DNA from: Azolla caroliniana
Lineage: Eukaryota; Polypodiophyta
Assembly: GCA_043228905.1 (NCBI GenBank)
Contig: JBHGNT010000013.1
Span: forward strand, 10,230,001-10,294,000
Direction: 5' to 3'
DNA length: 64,000 nt
The stretch's first letter is position 1; each line of letters begins with the position of its first letter. The translations under genes were made by a program, and so were the position numbers. Below, piece after piece: positions 56,090 through 64,000 of the stretch. Under the pieces are notes generated by a model. It was not told where the DNA came from. It saw nothing but the letters and a program-made list of their open reading frames with translations, and searched no databases.

Positions 56090-56770
56090 TGTATGATAGC
56101 TCTTCTTCCTTTTTCTTGGTATTTATCGGGTATTTGTTTCTTCCACTCTGTAGTTGGGAAAGATGAGACTTGATTGATACGCAGGGCAGCAGAGCGATGT
56201 GATGATTCCTATAATAAGCAAGAGGTGGGTTCTGCAAAAGAAAACTTTAGAAAGGGAAAAAAGGAACGGAGAGGGAGAGGGAGAGGGAAGCCAGAATCGA
56301 GAGACACACAGGAGGAGTGAGGCGACCAAAAACCCTGCAACAGGAGAAGGAGAAGGAGAAGGAGAAGGAGACGGAGAAGGCGGAAGGCAAGCTCTCTCAG
56401 CTGTCTCAGCTCTCAGCTCTCCCAAAAACCCTTAAGAGAATGAGAGAGACAGAGACAGAGAGAGCCCAGAGGTTTCTCTCTGTCCCAAGGAAATCTGTCA
56501 ATGAAGTGATGCCCCAACCGAGTTCACATTTTTCCAATAGCCCTCTTGCTGTTTCAAAGCCATGATTTTGTCCACTCTCTCTCTCTCTCTCGCCAACTCG
56601 ATTTGGTTTGGTCTGTATGTACATATATGCACTGATGAATTAGACGACAATGGGTTTGCCAAGTTTGTAACGGAAAAATGCGCCGAAGAAGTTGTCGATT
56701 GGGTGGGAATGTATGTAGGCATCATGCTTTCGTAGGTCTTATCCAAATGCCCTCGTAAGCTTTGGTGCAT
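56090..56770 (-). promoter_or_regulatory. 5' UTR and promoter region of the DnaJ gene
   Basis: Upstream of the inferred ATG on the minus strand. It contains GAGAAG hexamer repeats (plus strand 56340-56378), GAGAGG runs (56270-56290) and a (CT)n run at 56573-56591. CT/GA-rich tracts are common in plant promoters and 5' UTRs. No clear TATA box can be assigned. The transcription start is unknown. Confidence 0.45.
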
Positions 56771-57059
56771 CTTCTAATTAAAGTATTTGCAGAGAGAAAA
56801 GTACGGGGTCCTCTTGCATACAAAGTTGAGTGTCAATGGCTCTCGGACAAAAAGATTGTGTTTGTGAAGGGTCATTAATAAGGATAAACTATATGCATTA
56901 TGAGCCATTGTGAAGCTACTTCAAACCTTAAAAAGCTTTAAATACCTTGGCTTTGAAGTTCCTTCAAATCATATATGGAACAAATGAGTTACCCGCCACT
57001 TAAATGTCGGAAAGAGAGCATATTATGAATTTGAGAACACATGCAATAATGGAGAATTT
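56771..57059. other. Unassigned intergenic DNA
   Basis: No recognisable feature. Confidence 0.4.
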
Positions 57060-57355
57060 AAGTGTTAGGTCCTTATGAAATACATCTTCAACATTGTTGC
57101 TTCTCTATCGGGTGGAAGTATGGGGCGTTAGCCTCCTAAGTCTACTTGGAAAGAGATTGAAAATGTCCAAAAGCATTTTCTTATAAAGTTTCTCTAAGTC
57201 AAGAAACAAACATCATACACCCTTGTACTTCTTGGTATGGGATCACTTCCCATTAAGAAAGTGACCATGGAAAGGGTTTTCGAATACATGTTTAAGGTTC
57301 AAAAAAGTTTCTTAGATCAAATTCCAAGACTCCCAAACTGGTTAAGCCTGAACTA
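57060..57355 (+). pseudogene. LINE reverse-transcriptase C-terminal scrap
   Basis: Frame text STWKEIENVQKHFLIKFL, stop, VKKQTSYTLVLLGMGSLPIK, VTMERVFEYMFKVQKSFLDQ. The pattern of a conserved F-L-x-K-F-L, VK..TPY.LVLLE.GSLPI stretch after RT matches what I know of LINE-type elements. Broken by a stop, both ends missing. Confidence 0.5.
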
Positions 57356-57362
57356 GTTTGGG

Positions 57363-57850
57363 TGTTACGGGCATGACCATATAATATCCCGTGGTGAGAA
57401 TTTACCGTAGTAATCTATACACGTGGATAAGTGTGAGGGTTAAACGAGAGTGTAAAGAAGGGGAGGATTACTTTTAAATCCTCAGGATTGAGACAACCCA
57501 TTAGGCCAAGTGTGAACTTGCCTGGGGACCTTGGGTATCACTATAAATAAGAGTCCTAGCTACCCTCATTTCATTATCTTGTTGACTACGTCGAGACTCT
57601 GTCTTGTGGTGGGTCAACTCTTGTAGTGAGCGCGCCAGCACCAGGTACGACTCGACCCCATGGCGGTGGTATGGGACGCCGATCGAGGCTCGAGTCTGTC
57701 TCGATCCCTTCACTCGGGGGTGGTCGGGTGGATCGACACCCTTCTTTCTCTCTCTCTCCTCTCTATCTAGATCTATCTATTCACCTATATTCTATCCTTA
57801 TTTAATGCTTACATTAGTCTATGTCTCTAATATTGGGAGTTTCCATACTT
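57363..57850 (+). repeat. Diverged chromovirus-type LTR fragment
   Basis: Starts TGTTACGGGCATGACC and has CACTATAAATAAGAGTCC (TATA box) near 57540. It then has GGTATGGGACGCCGATCG and CGGGGGTGGTCGGGTGGAT, matching the LTR at 21839-22311 in order and spacing. No internal region adjoins it. Probably a solo or truncated LTR. Confidence 0.65.
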
Positions 57851-58357
57851 GAATGGAACCACTTCCGAAACCACTCAGCATACCGATTTAGGAATTAATT
57901 TCACCAAGCTAATTAAGCCTTAACTGGTTTGGGAATCAATTTGGCCCAAAATGTTCGGTTTGACTCGAGTCATCCTAAACTGGTTAAGGTAGCTCAAGCT
58001 TGAATTGAGTCAAGTCAAACCACCAAACCTTTTTTAAATGGTTTAACGGTTTGGTTCTTGCTTGAACGGAATCATTGTCGACTCCTAACGGAATGCAGAC
58101 AAGAATATCTAAAAGATACATAAAAGTAAAATTTCGTGTTCTAATTGGATGCAAGATATGGAAAAATGGTTTGGAAGATGGGATACAATACACTTGCTTC
58201 ATGATACATCAAATAATTCCTTTGTGAATGAGGCATTTTTGGAACTTCAATGTATCATGATACAATGCTATGTTGTTACATGTTCTTTTAATCATGTATT
58301 CATCCTAATCGTTAACCTTCCATAAACTCGGAGTTCAATGTTTTTCATCTCGTGAGC
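57851..58357. other. Unassigned repetitive DNA
   Basis: Contains TTAAGCCTTAACTGGTTTGG, a near-repeat of AACTGGTTAAGCCTGAACTA at 57335, bracketing the LTR fragment. No coding signal. Confidence 0.35.
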
Positions 58358-58540
58358 ACACTACATTATAACATTGTTCTACCATCCATGTATGCCTATC
58401 AATTAGTTTATGATATTACATCATTTGTTTTTACTTTGGTATAACTTTTATTACACTATATCATAACATTGTTCTACCATCCATGTATACCTATCAATTA
58501 GTTTATGATATGCATCATTTGTTGTTGGCCGGGTAGGACA
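58358..58540. repeat. 96-bp direct repeat
   Basis: CATTGTTCTACCATCCATGT with TATCAATTAGTTTATGATAT occurs twice (units starting about 58358 and 58454). Confidence 0.85.
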
Positions 58541-59208
58541 ACCGAAGTTGTGAAAGGAGTCAGGAAGCCAAGCACAAAAAGACAAACAAAGGGAGTTGGC
58601 CAAGAGCCGAATGCGGCATTACTATAACTTCAAGTATTCAATGAGTGAAACGATTATAACTAACCAAGCTCTCCAAAAATAGGAAACATGGAATCTTATA
58701 TAAGGACTGTGTGAATGAGTGAAGGGAGCGATGTCGTGAAGATCCATCACTATGTGTGGATCATGAGGTGGAACCGCTGAGGTTCTGGACCGGAAGGACT
58801 CGAAGTACGTGCAAGCTTTAGCGAGAAAGTATTTAAGATAGATTGAGAGAGAGAGAGAAATTGAGATTAAACGCTTGACTTTAGATTGAGAGAGATTGAA
58901 ATGGATAGAGAGATTAAGATTGAACTTTTAACTTTTAGATTTAAGAAACAAGATATATCATCAATTGGATGACGAATTTTCTTCTTATTAAATTCTTTAA
59001 TAGTACATCAATACCCCTTTTGATCTTTTTCATCCACCCTTTTATAGATGCTCCCATGCATATGATGCATGTGAGAGTACAATACATGCATACAATGCAT
59101 GGAATGCATGTGAGCCATTTGGCGCTCATGCATCACATGTCACTCAATCAAGCTCTAATATGAGAATTTACATGTAAAAGTATAATGATAGGAATTATAA
59201 TCCCTAAA
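58541..59208. other. Possible LTR debris
   Basis: Has a promoter-like CTTATATAAGGACTGTG near 58695 and GA-rich runs at 58845-58860. No paired LTR, PBS or coding frame was found. Confidence 0.35.
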
Positions 59209-59215
59209 GAAATGA

Positions 59216-59272
59216 TTTGGCTTAATGGTAAGCCTATCTTATCTTGAAGGTGCAAAGTTTGAGTCTTGCTTA
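59216..59272 (+). repeat. tRNA-like (SINE head) segment
   Basis: TTTGGCTTAATGGTAAGCC (A-box-like) and AAAGTTTGAGTCTTGC (B-box-like), about 35 bp apart. Confidence 0.45.
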
Positions 59273-59730
59273 CATCTTTTTCTTTTATGCACAAAATATT
59301 ATTAGGCTTTTGGACCAAATATCTTTAAGACACCATGCATTGCGATCAATCGACCTGATCGATCCGTTCGATTTGCATCCGTTTGGTCTGGCCCAGTCTG
59401 CATCCCGATCTGGTTCGGTCCGCATCCCAAGTCGCTTGCCGATCGCCGGTTGGCCAAAAACTTTTACAAGTAGCTATTGCTTCTTATCTTGGAGGTGCAA
59501 AGTTTGAGTCTTGCTTACATCTTTTTCTTTTATGCACAAAATACTATTAGGCTTTTGGACCAAATATCTTTAAGACACCATGCATTGCGATCAATCGATC
59601 CGTCCAATTTGCATCTGTTTGGTCCAGCCCAGTCTGCATCCCGATCCGGTTCGGTCCGCATCCCAAGTCGCTTGCCGGTCGCCAGATTCGCCGTTGGTTT
59701 CGGTTGGTCAAAAACTTTTACAAGTAGCTA
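59239..59730. repeat. 245-bp tandem duplication
   Basis: Two adjacent units from TTATCTTG(A/G)AGGTGCAAAG (59239 and 59484), each ending CTTTTACAAGTAGCTA (59476 and about 59730). Both carry GGTTCGGTCCGCATCCCAAG. The second unit has a small deletion and a small insertion relative to the first. Confidence 0.9.
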
Positions 59731-60629
59731 GGCCACACCCACTCATTCAATTAGCATAGTTCAAGTTACCTCAATTTCTTTATGCTCCACACATAGACAC
59801 AAAGATAATAGCTTTTGCTCTGCGTTATATATGGTGAGATCCTTATTTGTCCTGTCTATGTGGGATATCTCATAGTTTTATCTTTCTCTTTTCCTTTGCA
59901 AACTTCCTACCCACATAACTTGAGACTTAGATGTTCATTTCTTATGTAGTAAAGTGCATTCGAAAGCTCTTGAAGACCATCTTTTTGTACTAAGCTATTA
60001 AACTTATTTTAAATAGTATTTTCACTATTATTGTTTTATATGATTTATACTCGATTTCGTATGTTTTATGCGATTTTCACACCATTGCCAAAAATCTTCA
60101 CGACAACGAGGTAGATTTAGATGAGTAACTATACAAGAGGGGTGAGTGCCTTTCTGAGAGAATAGAAAACTAGACCGACAATAGATTGGTATTTGTAACA
60201 GAGTTGTGTCATTAATATATTATTCTATATTGTGGGGAAACCCCGTGTGGTCTATCTATGTTATAAGATGTGTGGATCTCATGTTATTGTGTAGTCATGT
60301 GCTCTTAATTGGTTGCAGCTAATTCAATAGGATACTTATTCGTGTGTTCCTTATGAGTCTATAGGACTCGTTCTGTGTCTCCGAGTGTCGTACAAAGCAG
60401 ACGAGTTAGGTATCCTCAGAGTGAGATATCTCGGATCCCCTAGAGTAAAGTTACCCCTAACCCCCGTGTTCGACTAAGTGCATAGTCTACGAGACGATCC
60501 AAAGCTCTTTCCCTCCTTCCGACCACAATACCTTGATCCAGTTACTCAGAAGTAGTAATTGAGGGTGTGTTCCTCCAGAGGGAGTACACAACGAACAAGC
60601 GAAGGAGGAAGACCCAGTCATAGGAATGA
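59731..60629. other. Unassigned intergenic DNA
   Basis: No domain or repeat pair that I can support. Text near 60400-60600 is GC-richer and may be retroelement debris. Confidence 0.4.
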
Positions 60630-60970
60630 TGTTACCCATATGAGTTGTATGGGGAGGTATGAGGGTGGAACACTATAAAGTGGTTGTTGTGTATGTGTAA
60701 TGTATATGAGTGTGTGATGATGAATATGTGTATGAACACATGCACAATTATGTCCATGTATACAAGAATGTAACAATATTCTTTTATAACAGTCATATTA
60801 TGTAACTGTTACATTATGTACTATATAAACCCCTTATGGGGCATGTAACGGAATAGATTTTTTCCCCTCATTTGGTGTCATTTCTTATGTCTTTCTCTCT
60901 CACTCTCCTTCACGGGTAACCCCCTTGAGAGGGGGGTGGAACCATTCTTGGCTTCCCTCCCCCATAAACA
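60630..60970 (+). repeat. LTR related to the young gypsy derivative
   Basis: TGTTACCCATATGAGTTG to CCCATAAACA, about 341 bp. It shares CCCCTTATGGGG after TATATAAA, and GAGAGGGGGGTGGA.CCATTC, with the LTRs at 26548 and 30959. Directly followed by a PBS-like site. Confidence 0.7.
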
Positions 60971-60971
60971 C

Positions 60972-60988
60972 TGGCACACCCGAACGAC
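60972..60988 (+). promoter_or_regulatory. PBS-like site
   Basis: TGGCACACCCGAACGAC one base after the LTR. The leader CGACCGACCCTCCC..GAGAAGAAG matches the left inner edge of the young gypsy derivative (27094-27135). Confidence 0.55.
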
Positions 60989-61421
60989 CGACCCTCCCTT
61001 GAGAAGAAGCCTCTCTCTCTACCCATGTCTTCTTCTTTGCTTTGTGTGCATGTGTTAAGAATCTCTGTGTGTCCCTCTTGCTGATCTCTCCCGCCTTCCT
61101 TCTTTGTCAACTTGGTTTTGTTTCTGGTCTCTTTGAAGGATTCATGGCGACCTTCGAATGTAGGATCACCCACAACCAACCTCGTTGTAGAGGCTCCAAA
61201 AGTCCTCTTGAACCTTCTTCTTATTTTCCTTCTTTACTCGCTCGATCTTCCACCAAGAAACTCGTAGAAGGGAATCTCCCCAAACCTTAAACTCCTTACC
61301 CATAGCCTAGCCCTAAACTCTGAATCCTTTCCTCATTTTCCTCCCGCCCTCAGATAATTGGTTTTCCCACCTCCCGTTTACCTCCATTTCCCTAGCTTTT
61401 TTTTCACGGCTCTCTGCCAAC
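60989..61421 (+). other. Leader between LTR/PBS and tubulin pseudogene
   Basis: CT-rich, no convincing ORF. The last 80-100 bp (TTCCTCCCGCCCTCAG.., then TTCACGGCTCTCTGCCAAC before ATG) look like a plant 5' UTR, so it may be part of the tubulin transcript. Confidence 0.45.
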
Positions 61422-61985
61422 ATGAGGGAGATTCTGCACATCCAAGGTGGGCAATGCGGGAACCAGATCAAAGCTAAGATCTGGGAAGTGGTGTACACAG
61501 AACATGGGATCGGTCCAACGGGGTCCAAAGTGGTCTCTATGGACAGATTTTTGACATGATAACTTCGTGGTTAGTCAATCAGGTGCTAGGAATAACTGGG
61601 CCAAAGATCACTATACTGAAGGTGTTGAGCTTATTGACGTTGTCCTTGATGTTGTGAGGAAGGAAGCTGAAAACTGTGATTGCCTTCAAGGGTTTCAAGT
61701 ATGTCATTCTCTCAGTGGGGGTACCAGATAAGGAATGGGAACTCTTCTTATCTCCAAAATCCCTAAGGAATATCCAGATCGGATGATGATGACGTTCTTT
61801 GTGTTTCCATTTCCCAGGGTCTCTAACACGGTTGTGGAGCCTTACAATGCCACCCTCTTTGTCCATTAGCTTGTAGAGAATGTAGATGAATGTATGATCA
61901 TTGACAATGAAGCATTTGTATGACATTTGCTTCCGAACGCTCAAACTTGTCACTCCCACATTTGGTGATTTGAATGATCTCTTCT
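61422..61985 (+). pseudogene. TUBB: Beta-tubulin pseudogene, intronless and truncated
   Basis: Starts [20 protein letters not shown], the beta-tubulin N-terminus with its MREI autoregulatory tetrapeptide. A gap of about 40 residues follows, then [20 protein letters not shown] and [34 protein letters not shown] follows with no intron, where plant beta-tubulin genes normally have intron 1. Then [32 protein letters not shown], and a frameshifted end at [10 protein letters not shown] near residue 222, about where intron 2 normally lies. Stops (TGA 61557, TGA after GGTR, TAG after FVH) and frameshifts make it non-functional. The remaining half of tubulin is missing; a minus-strand LINE fragment follows. 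Confidence 0.85.
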
Positions 61986-61989
61986 TCTT

Positions 61990-62770
61990 TTTTCAAAAAG
62001 ATTTCCTTCATTAGTATTAAGAAAAGCATTGAAGGGATACAAAAATGTAAAAACAGAGAGTATTATATACAAAAGAAATGGTTAGGGCAAGGACCATGGG
62101 TGATGATATTTCCATAACGGTCATTGAGAAGAGATTGAGAACAAAGGCAACTTCCTCCATAATTGCAGTAATTTTTTTCTTTTTCTTCAGAACAACCTCT
62201 GAAGAGCTTGGCATATTGTTATATTGCCCCAACACAACCGTCAACAAGCTCCCCCAAAATTCCGGCAATATATCTGAGAGAAGAGGAATTATGGACTCAT
62301 GTCGTCTTTTAAAACGATACTTCCATAATATACATAATGTAAATGTAGATATGATTTTCCATACATGGGTTGCACGCATTTGTTTGCGAGGTTGTTGAAA
62401 AGGGGAGACTGGAATGGAGAACCTCCCATACTGCTGATCGCCAAGAGAAGAGGCAACCCGCATTAATTGTCAGGAATAAAGAGAGAACTTTATTCCATAC
62501 TTGTTGGGCTAGTGAGCATGACCAAAGAGCATGCTTGGTAGTTTCTTGCATGTCACCACAATAACAACATTGTCTAAGACTAGTTTCCACATCTCATTTC
62601 AATGACTGACCTACTAGTAGTGTTGCATGTAGTAAAAGCCATCTAAAGAGATTATATTTGGTTGGTCCCTTGAAAAGACCAAATCCATTTCCAATATGCT
62701 TTCAAATGAATGCTTGAAACACCCCACTTATTCCAGTGCTTTTGAGTTGAAGGAGTTGGAATATTCTTAG
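61990..62770 (-). pseudogene. LINE 3' part with zf-RVT domain
   Basis: Minus strand. KAYWKWIWSFQGTNQ, a frame change, then LFRWLLLHATLLVGQSL and CCYCGDMQETTKHALWSCSL, then AQQVWNKVL. This is the zinc-binding domain (CxxC..H..C) typically following RT in plant LINE-type elements. The downstream part decays. The plus-strand pyrimidine run near 61,980-61,995 may be the LINE tail, joining the tubulin fragment. Confidence 0.7.
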
Positions 62771-62779
62771 ACATGAGTA

Positions 62780-63690
62780 AGGTTCTGCAAAATTTCACAT
62801 GGGGGTTGCCATTCCAATATTGTTTGGACTTTTGTTGGGTCCATGAAAATACCCTTGGATGAAATAGTGTATCCCAAAAATTTGACTTGTTTGAAGTCAA
62901 AACTTCATTTCTCAAGTTTGGCATAAAGACCATACTTTCTTAGGCGTTCAAGTACTTTCCGCACATGTATATCACACTCCTCCTGTGTTTTAGAGTAAAT
63001 CAATAGATCATCTAGGTAGATGATGAGAAAGATATCCAAGAAATCCCGGAAAATATCATTTTCCATATGTTGAAATACTACGGGTGCATTTGTTAGCCCG
63101 AAAGGCATGACTGTATACTCGAAATGACCATACTGAGTACAAAATGCAGTTTCCACTCATCTCTCGGTTGAATTTGAACAAGATTATATGCACCCCTTAG
63201 ATCAATTTTGGTAAAATGCTTTGCCCCACCAATGCGCTCTAAAAGACCAGAGATTAAAGGTAAAGCATTCCTACTCCTTATGGTGACTTTATTTAAGCTT
63301 TGATAGTCCACGACCAAATGAAGGGAGCCGTCCTTTTTCTTCACAAAAAAGATAGGAGCAGTAGCTGGAGACTTTGAATGTCGAATAAACCCATGTACAA
63401 GATTCTCCTCGATGTATTCTCGAAGAACCTCAAGCTCAGTTGGTGAAAAATTGTAAATTGGACCCCATAGTGGTTCTTTTCCTGGTTGGAGGTCAATAGG
63501 ACAGTCATACGACTGATACTTTGGAAGAACACTAACTTTGACTTTGTCGAAAACATCAACATAGTCTTGATATTTTTTGGGAATTTCGATGTCTGAATTC
63601 CCTTGAGTGGCACTAGAAGGTGTCACTGATACTGCACATAAGAAAAGGTCCTCCTTGCCTCCCACTTGGCACAATTGTTGCAATGTGATG
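62780..63690 (-). pseudogene. Sushi-like Ty3/gypsy RT fragment
   Basis: Minus strand from 63683. The pre-RT text IPKKYQDYVDVFDKVKVSVL leads to YIEENLVHGFIRHSKSPATA, FFVKKKDGSLHLVVDYQSLN and HFTKIDLRGAYNLVQIQPRD. After a frameshift near 63,150 it reads [20 protein letters not shown] and [16 protein letters not shown], fading near 62,780. It closely parallels 24070-24590. RT catalytic YLDD is kept. Gag, protease, RNase H and integrase are absent. Confidence 0.85.
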
Positions 63691-63707
63691 GTTGAAATTT
63701 GATGAAA

Positions 63708-63773
63708 AGGAGATGGTGCATTGGTAGAATCATATTCTTTAAGAGAATAATCCTGAGTTCAATCCTTGGCAAT
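63708..63773 (+). repeat. tRNA-like (SINE head) segment
   Basis: AGATGGTGCATTGGTAGAAT (A-box-like) and CCTGAGTTCAATCCTTGGC (B-box-like), about 30 bp apart. Confidence 0.45.
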
Positions 63774-63840
63774 GATATTTTCTTCTGAAGGGCACTAAAT
63801 TTCTCACTTCCTCCAATTGATTCTGGGGTTATGTAGCTTG

Positions 63841-64000
63841 TGTTAGGAATCGACGCTTTCAAAACCTTCACCTCTCGGCCACAACTGAGGAAACACGAAT
63901 CAATGCAGCAGAAAATCGAAAACACAGAGATAGACTCGAATGCACAGGGTTTAGCGTGGAAAACCCTAGACGGGAAAAACCACAGGAGTGCAAGACTCCA
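63841..64000 (-). repeat. Copia LTR fragment, cut by window edge
   Basis: TGTTAGGAATCGACGC marks the LTR edge. The minus-strand block GTGGTTTTTCCCG, then AGGGTTTTCCACGC, matches the conserved LTR motif seen at 4100, 10510 and 37825. No PBS adjoins it. Confidence 0.6.

Noticed and set aside
56199-56565. Plus-strand genes upstream of the DnaJ gene
   Set aside because: Frames are made of GAGAAG/GAGAGG repeats (Glu/Lys/Gly/Arg runs) in a promoter-like region, without domains or splice structure.

Overview
The window is nuclear DNA of a land plant, most likely a seed plant. The evidence is one ordinary intron-rich host gene (a mitochondrial DnaJ/HSP40 of the GFA2 type, minus strand, 18 inferred exons, 460 codons plus stop), plant-type Ty1/copia and Ty3/gypsy retrotransposons primed by initiator-Met tRNA, a PPR remnant and a beta-tubulin fragment. 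I cannot name the species.

Layout. 1-4.9 kb: two decayed copia fragments, one split by a solo LTR. 5.0-7.6 kb: ACAT/TA-rich simple-sequence array with duplicated 293-bp, 69-bp and 182-bp segments. 7.6-10 kb: low-information DNA with a PPR scrap. 10.0-15.5 kb: structurally complete Tnt1-like copia element (LTRs, PBS, PPT, TSD ATACA) whose single reading frame has six stops. 15.7-22.3 kb: chromodomain gypsy element whose 5' LTR-PBS-gag part lies inverted beside its pol. 22.3-26.5 kb: a second, internally deleted gypsy element with a gag/pol type I associate with fungal and vertebrate sushi-like elements. Its 3' LTR is split by a very young gypsy derivative (26.5-31.5 kb; two 540-bp LTRs with one visible difference; TSD ATATT). 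That derivative carries an intact partial pol and an unrecognised 206-aa accessory ORF. 31.5-38 kb: copia fragments, an unusual minus-strand gypsy and a perfect solo LTR (TSD TATAC). 38.4-43.9 kb: young copia element (TSD TTATC) with few lesions. 44-48 kb: AT-rich intergenic DNA. 48.3-56.1 kb: the DnaJ gene. 56.1-64 kb: promoter, LINE scraps, LTR fragments, a 245-bp tandem duplication, an intronless beta-tubulin pseudogene just downstream of an LTR/PBS, a zf-RVT LINE end, and a second sushi-like gypsy fragment.

Only the DnaJ gene looks like a working host gene. The rest is layered transposon insertion and decay. The most unusual objects are the chimeric young gypsy element with its accessory ORF, two gypsy lineages that look atypical for flowering plants, repeated tRNA-like (Pol III box) cassettes, and the tubulin fragment beside an LTR. 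No CRISPR, operon, rRNA gene or intact tRNA gene was seen.
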